A program made the position numbers and the translations under genes. From Lysinibacillus sp. B2A1 (GTDB taxonomy: Bacteria; Bacillota; Bacilli; Bacillales_A; Planococcaceae): DNA of 64,000 nt. Of this stretch, positions 8,395 through 16,771 are shown piece by piece. Every line of letters starts with the position of its first letter. The first letter of the stretch is position 1. The notes beneath the pieces were generated by a model. It ran no database searches. It saw only the letters and a list, made by a program, of their open reading frames with translations, and had not been told where the DNA came from. The stretch is from assembly GCA_002973635.1 (NCBI GenBank), contig CP027224.1, positions 1,560,501 through 1,624,500 on the forward strand, given 5' to 3'.

Positions 8395-9540
8395 TCACCT
8401 ACCCTGTAATGTAATTGTTATTGAAACTACTGTTATATCATCACTGTGATCATTATCTAATAAATTGTACTTTTGAGAAAATTTTTGTAAGGCATAGCTA
8501 TTTTCTTGTGAGGCATAGGAATGGAAAAATTCCATATCGATACTGTGTTGCTTATTTAATGTCAATAATCCATCTGTATAAAGTATAATTCGATGCCAGC
8601 CAGATAAAGGAATTGTTTTTTTAGTGATTGGAATTGTAGGGAATAATCCAAGAATAGGTGTGTTCGCTTGAAGAAATACTGTCTCTCCATACTTTCCAAA
8701 TAAAAATCCAGCTGGATGGGCTGCATTCACATAGTGTAATGTTCCATTTTTTGTATCAATAAGTATGTAGATAGCCGTCATTAAAAAACGGTCCATATCT
8801 TCATCAGAGAAAAGTTCGTATATTTGACGATTCAGCTCCCGAATGACTGTTACAGGATCGATTAATTTTGTAATCATACCTTTTAACAGAGATCGAACGG
8901 ACATGGTAACAAGTGATGCAGCGATGCCATGCCCCATAGCATCATATAAAAGAATAGCTGTCAAATGTTCATTAATCCTAAACCAACAGTACATGTCACC
9001 TCCTAGTGTATTGGATGTAACATAAAGTCCATCAATCTGTAGGTATTTAAGATTTAATGGTGGTGATAAAGCGTTTTTTTGAAATTTTTTTGCCACAATT
9101 AAGTCTTTTTGAATAATACTTTCTTGCTGCTTTCGAAGTTTTGCTTCATTCTGATATTTTGTGGCTACTTGAATTCGAGTTTTAAATTGTGTGAAATCAA
9201 ATGGCTTTAAAATAAAATCAAATATCCCAGCTTCAAAAACTCTATCAATCGTAATCGTTTTCTCATAAGTAGTAGCAAGAAGGATTGGGACATCAATCCA
9301 GTTTATTAAACTGTAAATTTGCTGACATATTTCTTCGCAATTTTTAAGTGTCAATTTTGCATCGAGAATAATTAATTCCAGCTCTTCTTTCAAAGAATCT
9401 AATAAATAATTCATTGCTGCATCAGAGGAGGAAAAGCAATGAATATCTTTGATGTCTATACGATGAAAATATTTTTGCAGACGCAATACATCATTACTTA
9501 CGCTGCCAATAATTAATACTGACATGCTTCCTACATTCAC
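8395..9540 (-). CDS. Response regulator-PP2C serine phosphatase (RsbU/SpoIIE type)
   Basis: A 381-residue fusion. Residues 5-125 form a receiver domain (MSVLIIGSVSN at the start, phosphorylatable Asp in LIILDAK, Lys in FILKPFD). After a coiled-coil linker comes a PP2C/SpoIIE phosphatase with the metal-binding motifs LGGDMYCWF, YDAMGHGIAASL and NDHSDDITVV. It should dephosphorylate a STAS antagonist when its receiver is activated by an unlinked kinase. ATG 9540 follows AAGGCGGTGA; a second ATG at codon 6 is also possible. It heads the minus-strand partner-switching group. Confidence 0.88.
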   Translation of the reverse strand: MNVGSMSVLIIGSVSNDVLRLQKYFHRIDIKDIHCFSSSDAAMNYLLDSLKEELELIILDAKLTLKNCEEICQQIYSLINWIDVPILLATTYEKTITIDRVFEAGIFDFILKPFDFTQFKTRIQVATKYQNEAKLRKQQESIIQKDLIVAKKFQKNALSPPLNLKYLQIDGLYVTSNTLGGDMYCWFRINEHLTAILLYDAMGHGIAASLVTMSVRSLLKGMITKLIDPVTVIRELNRQIYELFSDEDMDRFLMTAIYILIDTKNGTLHYVNAAHPAGFLFGKYGETVFLQANTPILGLFPTIPITKKTIPLSGWHRIILYTDGLLTLNKQHSIDMEFFHSYASQENSYALQKFSQKYNLLDNDHSDDITVVSITITLQGR

Positions 9541-9856
9541 CGCCTTATGTATCTTTAACAGAAGATTTCCAGGAATCTTAGTTATTTATTTCTAACTATA
9601 TTATATACGCCTTATTTACTTGGCTGATGAACAATATAGAAATTCTAATTTGCTATAAATTTACCAATAAATATGGCATTATACAAGACTATTGTGATAT
9701 AAATTGTGGAAATATTATTTCTTATTTAAATTCCATAAAACAGACCATGAAAATTGCTGAAAATCTTTGTAGTAAAGCCTTAATCCCGTATAAAGGGATT
9801 CGTAAATGAGAGCTCTATATATCTAAAAAAAAGATAAATATCTTCGAAAAAAACAA

Positions 9857-9873
9857 TGTAATAAAACCTTACA
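9857..9873. promoter_or_regulatory. GlnR/TnrA operator 1 upstream of glnA
   Basis: TGTAATAAAACCTTACA matches the TGTNA-N7-TNACA nitrogen-regulator consensus exactly. It lies about 22 bases upstream of the likely -10 box, overlapping the -35 region. Confidence 0.85.
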
Positions 9874-9895
9874 TATGTATTGCGTTTTTTTCTTT

Positions 9896-9901
9896 TATAA
9901 T
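9896..9901 (+). promoter_or_regulatory. Likely -10 box of the glnA promoter
   Basis: TATAAT lies between the two GlnR/TnrA boxes, about 60 bases before the glnA start. No good -35 hexamer is visible at 17 bases, where the sequence is covered by operator 1. Confidence 0.55.
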
Positions 9902-9929
9902 GTAATTTGAAAACAGTTATTTATTGTGA

Positions 9930-9946
9930 TGTTAACTAAAATTACA
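9930..9946. promoter_or_regulatory. GlnR/TnrA operator 2 upstream of glnA
   Basis: TGTTAACTAAAATTACA matches TGTNA-N7-TNACA exactly. It sits downstream of the -10 box and ends 15 bases before the glnA start codon, a position suited to repression. The rest of the 420-base gap at 9541-9961 is AT-rich; a 60-codon frame at 9627 has no ribosome binding site or recognisable features. Confidence 0.85.
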
Positions 9947-9961
9947 TTGGAGTGGTGAAGA

Positions 9962-11296
9962 ATGAAACATTATATAAAAGAAGATATTATACGCCGAGTG
10001 GAAGAAGAAAATGTGAAATTTATTCGCCTACAATTTACTGATATATTGGGAACAATTAAAAATGTTGAGGTTCCTGTAAGTCAATTAGAAAAAGCATTGG
10101 ACAATAAAGTGATGTTTGATGGTTCATCCATTGAGGGCTTTGTACGTATTGAAGAATCAGATATGTATTTACGTCCAGATTTTAATACTTTTGTAATTTT
10201 CCCTTGGACAGCTGAAAAGGGCAAGGTAGCGCGCTTTATTTGTGATATAACAAGACCTGACGGTACGCCGTTTGAAGGTGATCCACGCTCTAACCTAAAA
10301 AGGGTACTAAAAGAGATGGAGGAGCTTGGTTTTACTTCATTTAATTTAGGGCCAGAACCAGAGTTTTTCTTATTTAAGCTGGATGACAAAGGGCACCCAA
10401 CACTTGAATTAAATGATAGTGGGGGATACTTTGACCTAGCACCAACAGATCTTGGCGAGAATTGTCGTCGTGACATTGTATTAGAGCTAGAAGGAATGGG
10501 CTTCGAAATTGAAGCATCTCATCATGAGGTGGCACCTGGTCAGCATGAAATTGACTTTAAATATACCAATGCTATTGAAGCCTGTGATAATATTCAAACA
10601 TTTAAACTTGTTGTAAAAACAATTGCAGCGCAGCATGGTTTACACGCAACCTTTATGCCAAAGCCATTATATGGCGTTAATGGCTCAGGAATGCATTTCA
10701 ATCTATCTTTATTTGAGGGAAGTAAAAATGTTTTTTATGATGAAAATGCAGAACTGCAATTAAGCCAAACAGCGCGTAGTTTTATGGCTGGTATTATTAA
10801 ACATGTACATGGTTTTACTGCAGTCACAAATCCGCTTGTGAATTCCTATAAACGTTTAGTGCCTGGCTATGAGGCTCCTTGTTATGTAGCGTGGTCTGCT
10901 CAAAACCGTTCACCACTTATTCGAATTCCGGCTGCAAGAGGCCTTTCAACACGCATTGAGCTTCGTTCTGTTGATCCTGCAGCAAACCCATATTTAGCGA
11001 TGGCCGTTATTTTAGCATCAGGGCTCGATGGGATTCGCAATGATTTAACACCTCCAGATGCAGTTGATCGCAATATTTATAAAATGTCTCGGAATGAACG
11101 TGAATTAAACGGTATTGATAGTTTACCATCATCATTGGAATTTGCACTAATTGAATTAGAAATGGATCATATAGTACGTGAGGCACTTGGGGATCATATT
11201 TTTGAAAAATTCACGACTGCTAAAGAAATAGAATGGAATAAATATCGTACACGCGTCCATAACTGGGAGCGTGAAGAATATTTAAGAATGTACTAA
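9962..11296 (+). CDS. glnA: Glutamine synthetase, type I
   Basis: A 444-residue GlnA matching B. subtilis type I-alpha enzymes along its whole length: FDGSSIEGF, the metal ligands in [10 protein letters not shown] and [23 protein letters not shown] and the C-terminal [11 protein letters not shown]. It makes glutamine from glutamate, ammonia and ATP. GTGAAG-type Shine-Dalgarno precedes the ATG. Two perfect GlnR/TnrA boxes upstream show nitrogen control, but no glnR gene lies beside it, unlike the B. subtilis glnRA operon. It may therefore be the second glnA often seen in this group, or a glnA separated from glnR. Confidence 0.96.
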   Translation: MKHYIKEDIIRRVEEENVKFIRLQFTDILGTIKNVEVPVSQLEKALDNKVMFDGSSIEGFVRIEESDMYLRPDFNTFVIFPWTAEKGKVARFICDITRPDGTPFEGDPRSNLKRVLKEMEELGFTSFNLGPEPEFFLFKLDDKGHPTLELNDSGGYFDLAPTDLGENCRRDIVLELEGMGFEIEASHHEVAPGQHEIDFKYTNAIEACDNIQTFKLVVKTIAAQHGLHATFMPKPLYGVNGSGMHFNLSLFEGSKNVFYDENAELQLSQTARSFMAGIIKHVHGFTAVTNPLVNSYKRLVPGYEAPCYVAWSAQNRSPLIRIPAARGLSTRIELRSVDPAANPYLAMAVILASGLDGIRNDLTPPDAVDRNIYKMSRNERELNGIDSLPSSLEFALIELEMDHIVREALGDHIFEKFTTAKEIEWNKYRTRVHNWEREEYLRMY

Positions 11297-11300
11297 AAGG

Positions 11301-11334
11301 AAGTGTTGGAGCTTTTTCGCTCTAGCACTTTTTT
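11301..11334 (+). terminator. Terminator of glnA
   Basis: A 12-bp stem (AAGTGTTGGAGC with GCTCTAGCACTT) is followed by TTTTCG. Confidence 0.88.
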
Positions 11335-11410
11335 CGTTTGAACAATTATATTATTTCTGTGACAAATCTTTCCTTTTAACTTAATATAAAAAAGAGGGGG
11401 AGAAAAGTAT

Positions 11411-11587
11411 ATGATGCAAGCGACACAAGTAGTAACAATTCAAAATAATGATATTGTACAATTTGAAAATGATATTAATAATGCTCTTCTAGATTTAAGT
11501 GATTATCTAATAATCGATATTAAATATAACACTTTATACATTGGAGAACAGACTGTTATACATTCAGCTCTAATTATTTATAAATAA
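11411..11587 (+). CDS. Cse60-like small sporulation-associated protein
   Basis: A 58-residue frame with a strong AGAGGGGGAG site upstream. It starts MMQATQVVTI; its centre has YLIIDIKY and its end has HSALIIYK. The pattern IDIKY followed by SALIIY is what I remember from Cse60, a small SigE-dependent sporulation protein of Bacillus, and the length fits. It is followed after 34 bases by a second small gene. The function is unknown even in the family; the assignment rests on two short motifs. Confidence 0.65.
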   Translation: MMQATQVVTIQNNDIVQFENDINNALLDLSDYLIIDIKYNTLYIGEQTVIHSALIIYK

Positions 11588-11621
11588 AAAGTTTCATGCC
11601 TAATTGAAAGGAGGATATTAT

Positions 11622-11831
11622 TTGTCAAAAATTTTTATGCTTTCAATTACTAAAAGAATGGATGAGCTTAAAGAAACTTCAAGTGTAATGGAAAAAATAT
11701 TTCCCAGGAAATCTGCGTTAAAAGAATTTCTAGAAAAAGAAGGCTATTGCAAGACAGCGAAAAATCAATATATAAAAATCAAGAATGAATTGATCTATGA
11801 GGCAGCCATTGAAAAAATAAAACTTAAATAA
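11622..11831 (+). CDS. Small hypothetical protein
   Basis: A 69-residue charged protein starting at TTG 11622, seven bases after a perfect AAAGGAGG. It has no transmembrane segment. A lysine-rich C-terminal half (KEFLEKEGYCKTAKNQYIKI) suggests a small basic, possibly nucleic-acid-binding protein. I do not recognise the family. It follows the Cse60-like gene closely and shares its terminator, so the two probably form an operon. Confidence 0.6.
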   Translation: MSKIFMLSITKRMDELKETSSVMEKIFPRKSALKEFLEKEGYCKTAKNQYIKIKNELIYEAAIEKIKLK

Positions 11832-11897
11832 TGTTAGTGAAACAATGCAAACTTTCTAATATTAATGAGGGTACCAAAAAAACTATAGAGAAATATT

Positions 11898-11928
11898 AAG
11901 TCATGTTCATAAGAGCGTGACTTTTATT
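11898..11928 (+). terminator. Terminator after the small-gene pair
   Basis: AAGTCATG and CGTGACTT form an 8-bp stem (one G-U) followed by TTATT. The remaining bases to 12215 show no other gene; the frame extending upstream of araC from 12036 lacks a ribosome binding site. Confidence 0.65.
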
Positions 11929-12215
11929 ACGATTATTTTAAATACTGATACTCAAGATTTGTTGTTATTTGGTCACTGAACTGTTTCAAACGTCATATTT
12001 TTGCAAAAATTTAAGTAAGTGATATAGACTTAAGAATGATTATATCTTACTTACCAATACATAATTGGAATTGGGTAACAATTAGAAATTATTTAGTAAA
12101 CTTTTCTTTAAAGATTATTAATATAGTAGATATGAATGAACCTGTCCAAAGCAAGCATAAAAAAACAGGATTAAATCATGTCATTTCGTTAATCTATATA
12201 CAAGGAGTGAGAGCA

Positions 12216-13079
12216 ATGAGTTGGATTGAGTCGATTCAAAAAGCAATCAATTATATCGAGGTGCATTTATTAGAGGACATTACTATGGAGCAAATTGCAC
12301 GAGAGGTTCATTCTTCAGTCTTTCATTTTCAACGGACTTTCTCTATTTTAACGGATATGTCCATTGCGGATTATATAAGACGTAGAAGATTAACATTGGC
12401 TGCGCAAGAGTTGGTGAATACTGATGAAAAAATAATCGATCTCGCCTACAAATATGGCTATGACTCTCCTGAAGCTTTCACAAAGGCATTTCGCAAGCAA
12501 CATCATGTAACGCCTAGTGAAGCTAGAAAGAAGCAAGGTCCATTACAATCATACAATCGCCTGGTCATACAGGTAAGTCTGAAGGGAGCAGAACCAATGA
12601 AGTATAGAATTGAAGAAAAAGAAGCATTTCAGGTGGTAGGGGTAAAAAGAACTTATAATTGTCAAAGTGGTGAAAATACGAGAGAGATTCCTCAATTTTG
12701 GAATGAAATGAACAGCAAAGATTTTGATAAGCAGTTAATTCAATTAAATAATGGAGAAATTAAGGGTGTACTTGGAGTTTGTGTTCCAGATCCCAACTAT
12801 CCACAGAATAGCCTGATTGATTATTGGATTGCTGCCGATCATGTAGGGGATGTACCAAATGATTTACTAGCAATGGACATACCAGCATCTAAATGGGTTG
12901 TCTTTGAAGTACATGGTCCTATGCCAGATGCAATGCAGAATACTTGGAAACAAATATATTCTGAATGGTTCCCATCTAATCCTTACGAACCGATAGGATC
13001 CGCAGAGCTTGAAGTGTATTCTGAACAGGATCCATTTAATCCTGATTGTTATTCTGAAATTTGGATACCGATTAAGTAA
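12216..13079 (+). CDS. AraC-family regulator with GyrI-like effector-binding domain
   Basis: A 287-residue regulator. Residues 5-105 hold two AraC helix-turn-helix motifs (ITMEQIAREVHSSVFHFQRTF and IIDLAYKYGYDSPEAFTKAFRK). From about 130 comes a GyrI/BmrR-type domain (MKYRIEEKEAFQVVGVKRTY ... DYWIAADHVGD ... KWVVFEVHGPMPDAMQNTW). Such proteins bind hydrophobic ligands and control efflux or stress genes. ATG 12216 follows AAGGAGTGAGAG. The in-frame region back to 12036 is rejected as start. The gene stands alone and its target is not evident. Confidence 0.88.
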   Translation: MSWIESIQKAINYIEVHLLEDITMEQIAREVHSSVFHFQRTFSILTDMSIADYIRRRRLTLAAQELVNTDEKIIDLAYKYGYDSPEAFTKAFRKQHHVTPSEARKKQGPLQSYNRLVIQVSLKGAEPMKYRIEEKEAFQVVGVKRTYNCQSGENTREIPQFWNEMNSKDFDKQLIQLNNGEIKGVLGVCVPDPNYPQNSLIDYWIAADHVGDVPNDLLAMDIPASKWVVFEVHGPMPDAMQNTWKQIYSEWFPSNPYEPIGSAELEVYSEQDPFNPDCYSEIWIPIK

Positions 13080-13084
13080 ATTAG

Positions 13085-13114
13085 AAGGGCCAAGAATAAT
13101 GTTTCTTGGCCTTT
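13085..13114. terminator. Bidirectional terminator-like hairpin
   Basis: A GGCCAAGAA/TTCTTGGCC stem, extendable to 12 bp, lies between two convergent genes. T tracts are short. Confidence 0.65.
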
Positions 13115-13120
13115 ACGAAT

Positions 13121-13633
13121 TTATTGTATTAAAGCATAAATACTAATATCATCAGATGTTTCAGTTTCTGGCAATGTTCCTATATAGCTGAATTTCAACT
13201 TTTCTAGTAATTTTATGGAGTTTTTATTAGCAGGCTCAACTTTTGCTTCAATTTTTTTTATATTTAAAGTGGTACAGGCATAATGAATTAAAGCTGCAAT
13301 ACTTTCCTGCGCAAAACCCTTTCCCCAATAAGCTTTCGCAAGCTCATAGCCAATTTCTGCGGTATTGTTCTCATCATCAAATGAATTAAATCCACAAGAG
13401 CCAATAATTTTATGGGATGTCTTCTCAATAATTGAAAAACGAATGCCTTTTTGTTCTTTCGCTAATTGATCAAGTATTGTAATCATTTCTTGTGCCTGTT
13501 TAACATCCGTTAAATTCATAATATTCATATATTTGGTTACGTCAGGATCTGACCAAATTTGAAATAAATTATTGGCATCCTCTAATTTCATTTTTCTTAA
13601 ATATAGTCTTTTTGTGTCAATTTGTTCTATCAA
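13121..13633 (-). CDS. GNAT acetyltransferase (RimJ/RimL type)
   Basis: A 170-residue GNAT enzyme. TKRLYLRKMKLEDANNLF is the start typical of RimJ/RimL-like ribosomal-protein acetyltransferases. EIGYELAKAYWGKGFAQESI is motif A with the acetyl-CoA loop, and VEPANKNSIKLLEKLKF is motif B. The likely start is TTG 13633, eight bases after GGAGG. The substrate is unknown. A dispersed repeat begins about 20 bases upstream, so its promoter probably lies within or next to that repeat. Confidence 0.85.
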   Translation of the reverse strand: MIEQIDTKRLYLRKMKLEDANNLFQIWSDPDVTKYMNIMNLTDVKQAQEMITILDQLAKEQKGIRFSIIEKTSHKIIGSCGFNSFDDENNTAEIGYELAKAYWGKGFAQESIAALIHYACTTLNIKKIEAKVEPANKNSIKLLEKLKFSYIGTLPETETSDDISIYALIQ

Positions 13634-13652
13634 TACTTTTACCTCCAAGTTT

Positions 13653-13850
13653 TTATCTTCATTCAGCAGAAGACTCTCACCTCAACAGGTGGTGAGATGA
13701 AAGCGGTTTTGGTTCCTTTTCAGTGGGTGACGAAACACCTACTGAATGATGATAAAGCCTCCGGCGGATGTCACGGATTTTCAATGGAATGAATGAATTG
13801 TGTGGGCACAATTCAAAATCCAGACACAATTACGCCAAGGCGAAATTGAT
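13653..13850 (+). repeat. Dispersed intergenic repeat, copy A (short form)
   Basis: One of three related copies in the window. Shared blocks are TTATCTTCATTCAGCA (13653), a hairpin around CACCTCAACAGGTGG (13674-13696), a second hairpin CAGTGGGTG/CACCTACTG, GGCGGATGTCACGGA (13763) and a terminal palindrome AATTACGCCAAGGCG (13828). It lacks the central part seen in copy B. The bases from 13851 to the IS end at 13939 show no feature. Confidence 0.8.
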
Positions 13851-14072
13851 TTTATTTGGATAAAAAATATTGCTATCTGCGCATCGTTCAGTCCCTTCAA
13901 ATGTTTTATACTAGACGCATTTCAATATTAAACAATAGTGGTCTTCTGTCAAGAAAGTGGACATAATAAAGTGAGAGCTTCAAAGCTACCGCACTGCGTT
14001 TGGTGGGCAATGGAAGTCAATTGTTCAAAGAGCTTGAACAATTGATTTCCATCGCTTGAAACGGTTTTGAGA

Positions 14073-14951
14073 TTAACTTGCGTGTTTCTGAAACGTTAAG
14101 CGTTCAAATTGGTTCGGTGAACGATAGCCAAGGGTCGAATGTCTTCTATGTTCATTATAAAAATTAGAAATATAACCATTTATCGCTTTGAAGGCTGCTT
14201 TCTTTGTTTGGAATTTTTGGCGATAAATCATTTCTTTTTTTATGGTCGCATGAAACGATTCAATGCAGGCATTGTCATACGGATCACCTTTTTTACTCAT
14301 ACTAATTTGGCAACCATGCTTTTTTAAAAGTTCGATATATTCCGTTGAACAGTATTGCGCCCCACGGTCTGAATGATGAATGAGTCCTTTTTTGGGTCGG
14401 CGTATGAAGAACGCTTTTTTCAAAGCTATTAACACTAAATCTACTTTCATATGATCGGCCATTTCCCACGCTACAATTTTACGAGAATACAGATCCATAA
14501 TACTCGCTAAATACACCCATCCCTCCAGCGTTCGGATATAGGTAATATCAGCGACCCATACTTGATCTGGTTCTTCCACATAAAACATGCGTTTCAGTAT
14601 ATTCGGATACACCAGTGCGTCATGATTTGAATCTGTTGTCGTCACATAGCTTCTCGGCTGTGTTGCGCACAGTTCCAGTCCTCGCATGATGTTTGCCACT
14701 GTTTTTTGTGAAAGAGGATAACCCCATTCCAACAGATCTTTATGTACTCGCGGGCTGCCATACGTACCATAGCTTTCATGAAACGATTGTTTAATTTTTT
14801 GTGTAACTTTCATTTTATATTCTTCTTTTTCTGTTATCGGTGCTGCCTGTTTTGCCAGCCATTTATAATAGCCACTCGTCGACACTTTTAAAACGCGGCA
14901 CATCTTTACAATCGAAAACTCCTGTTTATGCGCTTCAATAAATTCAAACAC
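14073..14951 (-). CDS. IS3-family transposase OrfB (DDE integrase catalytic domain)
   Basis: A 292-residue rve-type catalytic domain. HTH_21-like N-terminus (SIVKMCRVLKVSTSGYYKWL), then the DDE triad in WVADITYIRT, IHHSDRGAQYCS and NACIESFHATIKKE, and the usual end HRRHSTLGYRSPNQFE. It is normally made as an OrfAB fusion by -1 frameshifting at AAAAAAG (14990-14984). The GTG at 14951 overlaps the orfA stop (TAGTG), so independent translation is also possible. No inactivating change is visible. Confidence 0.92.
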   Translation of the reverse strand: MFEFIEAHKQEFSIVKMCRVLKVSTSGYYKWLAKQAAPITEKEEYKMKVTQKIKQSFHESYGTYGSPRVHKDLLEWGYPLSQKTVANIMRGLELCATQPRSYVTTTDSNHDALVYPNILKRMFYVEEPDQVWVADITYIRTLEGWVYLASIMDLYSRKIVAWEMADHMKVDLVLIALKKAFFIRRPKKGLIHHSDRGAQYCSTEYIELLKKHGCQISMSKKGDPYDNACIESFHATIKKEMIYRQKFQTKKAAFKAINGYISNFYNEHRRHSTLGYRSPNQFERLTFQKHAS

Positions 14952-15244
14952 TACTGCGGGTTTTTGGCAAAGATGTGCATCGCCTTTTTTAGAATGGCAT
15001 TCTCCTCTTCTAAGTCACGAAGTTTCTTTTCATAAGTTGCTTCTAACTTCTTTAGCTCCGAAGGGGTTATATATTTTACGTCGCCATTTTCTTGCTTTTT
15101 TCCATCACGATACTTTTTTACCCAGCGATGAATAGAAGATTCCCCAAGCCCTAATTCATACGATAATTCTGTTACTTTTCGATTTTCTTCTACTACTAAT
15201 TTCACAACATAATCACGATATTCTTGGGTTATTTTTTTAGTCAT
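14951..15244 (-). CDS. IS3-family transposase OrfA (helix-turn-helix)
   Basis: A 97-residue DNA-binding protein starting MTKKITQEYRDYV, with a homeodomain-like helix-turn-helix (VTELSYELGLGESSIHRWVKKY) and a C-terminal leucine-zipper-like coiled coil (LKKLEATYEKKLRDLEEENAI). Near its end lies A-AAA-AAG in the correct phase for -1 slippage into orfB. ATG 15244 keeps the gene inside the element; the in-frame stretch up to 15379 would extend past the IS end and is rejected. Confidence 0.9.
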   Translation of the reverse strand: MTKKITQEYRDYVVKLVVEENRKVTELSYELGLGESSIHRWVKKYRDGKKQENGDVKYITPSELKKLEATYEKKLRDLEEENAILKKAMHIFAKNPQ

Positions 15245-15393
15245 TCGGTACACGTCCTTTAAAATAGTTATTTCTATCATAGCTACTCTCAGTTTTCCGT
15301 GTCCACTTTTTATACTAACCTCAATAGTTCTACTATTTACAATATACATTATAATAAGAAGAAAACAATATTTAAACAATTGGGGAAAAGATA

Positions 15394-16156
15394 ATGATAG
15401 AGGTAAAAGCAGAGGATTTTTCAGCGATAAGAGAGACTATTAAAGAGGCGCCAACATTCGTCTACAGCATACTGGATCAGATAATAGAATGTACCATTTA
15501 TGCAGATGATGCTGGCTATCATTCTATTCTAGTACAGACAAAATCGGGAATATATTATGTTAATGGTGATTCGTCTTGTAAACATATTGTAAGTAAAATT
15601 GTAACGCTACTACAAGAATCGCGTGAACAAAATAAACGCTTCACATTATTTACTTATTCGGATGATTGGAGTGCCAAGATTAACCAAGAATTAAAAGGGT
15701 ATGTTAAGAAATTACAACGATACACGTTTAGCTTTGATAAGAATGTTTATAATGAGAGGGAAAAATGTCATTCAATAGATTTTGAATGCTCTAAGATCAA
15801 TCAGCAACGAACATAGTATAGAATTTACTAATCAATACTATCAAGAATATTGGGATACAACTAGTAATTTTCTTAAAAATGGTTTTGGTTTTTGTCTTCA
15901 ACATGAAGGCCAAATAATTAGTGAAGCGGTTTCCATTTTTAAATCGATGCAATATGCAGAGGTGGATATAATAACTGATCCGAGTTATCAAGGAAAAGGG
16001 TTAGCGAACTTGATTGCAGAAACATTTATAGATTATTGCCTTTTAAATAATATAATACCTTGTTGGGATTGTGATATTAATAACCATGCCTCCTATCATT
16101 TAGCTACTAAGCTTGGCTTTATAAATCCAAGAAAATACACAGTTTATACTAAATGA
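15394..16156 (+). pseudogene. GNAT acetyltransferase gene broken by a +1 frameshift
   Basis: Two adjoining frames make one GNAT protein of about 250 residues. The first (15394-15816) gives MIEVKAEDFSAIRETIKEAP ... LQRYTFSFDKNVY. The second continues LRSISNEHSIEFTNQYY ... VDIITDPSYQGKGLANLIAE ... CWDCDINNHASYHLATKLGF, which holds the acetyl-CoA-binding core. Removing one T from TTTT near 15780 would restore a single frame through IDLNALRSIS. The N-terminal half resembles the Bacillus 'GNAT_acetyltran' group. It lies next to the IS element and may be decaying, or the base may be a sequencing error. Confidence 0.75.
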
Positions 16157-16166
16157 TAACTAGGTT

Positions 16167-16206
16167 AAAAAAGCTCACAGTGAAGAAATACAATGTGAGC
16201 TTTTTT
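16167..16206. terminator. Bidirectional terminator
   Basis: AAAAAAGCTCACA (16167-16179) and TGTGAGCTTTTTT (16194-16206) form a 13-bp stem with A and T runs, placed between convergent genes. Confidence 0.9.
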
Positions 16207-16209
16207 ATC

Positions 16210-16476
16210 TTAAAAGAAGCGATTACGTACTTCGAAAATATTGTAAAATAATTTAGCATCTCTAGCTATTTTATCATTTGTCTTCATATATGGCTGTAAG
16301 CAGTTTTGAAACAACTCATCGCAATGTTTTGTACGACCGTATCGAGCATAGCATTCATCATGTTGCTTACAGCATGCATCTACAGCATTCGTTGGTGCAC
16401 CTGGTCCTGAACAACCTGGCCCACAATATTTATAGCCTGGGTAACAAAAGCCAAGCTTACGCTGTCTGTTCATCAT
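16210..16476 (-). CDS. Small phospholipase A2-like protein
   Basis: An 88-residue protein. YCGPGCSGPGAPTNAVD looks like the PLA2 calcium loop, and CCKQHDECYARYG carries the catalytic His-Asp pair of secreted and parvoviral phospholipases A2. Further cysteines (HCDELFQNC) could form disulphides. No signal peptide is visible, so it may act inside the cell or be released by another route. AAAGGGG precedes the ATG pair. Activity is inferred from motifs only. It stands alone between two terminators or inverted repeats. Confidence 0.75.
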   Translation of the reverse strand: MMNRQRKLGFCYPGYKYCGPGCSGPGAPTNAVDACCKQHDECYARYGRTKHCDELFQNCLQPYMKTNDKIARDAKLFYNIFEVRNRFF

Positions 16477-16679
16477 CTAACCCCTTTCTAAAAGAAATAG
16501 TTATTATAAAATATGAAGTTTTGGTCTGTGAAAGGGGATTTAAAACTAGTAAAAGCGAAAAAATACAGAATAATCTGAATGCCTTTCCAAATAATAATTT
16601 GTAAGGTTACTGTAAGCTTTAAAAAAAATATGTGTAAGGATGGAAAGCTATGATAGCAATAGCACAATAATATTAAGGT

Positions 16680-16737
16680 GCATAAGCAAATCCTGCTGTC
16701 GATTCAATTCGGCTTGTCGTGCAGGCTTCACTTATGC
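16680..16737 (+). repeat. Long interrupted hairpin upstream of the DUF418 gene
   Basis: GCATAAG (16680-16686) pairs with CTTATGC (16731-16737), and inside it CCTGC (16692-16696) pairs with GCAGG (16721-16725), separated by symmetric 5-base internal loops. No T tract follows. It lies about 35 bases before the DUF418 start codon and may be a structured leader. Confidence 0.5.
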
Positions 16738-16771
16738 GGAAAAAAGATTGAAAGATAAGGAGTATTACTGT

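Larger units (their letters stand above)
13939..15323 (-). mobile_element. IS3-family insertion sequence
   Basis: About 1385 bp. The ends begin TGGTCTTCTGTC and, on the other strand, TGAGGTTAGTAT, and both then contain AAAGTGGACA, giving imperfect terminal inverted repeats. ATAG occurs on both flanks (13935-13938 and 15324-15327), a plausible 4-bp target duplication. It carries orfA and orfB with a -1 frameshift site. Both frames are open, so the element may be active. Confidence 0.85.

Noticed and set aside
9627..9809. 60-codon plus-strand frame before glnA
   Set aside because: No ribosome binding site, unusual composition, no recognisable motif, and it lies in regulatory DNA.
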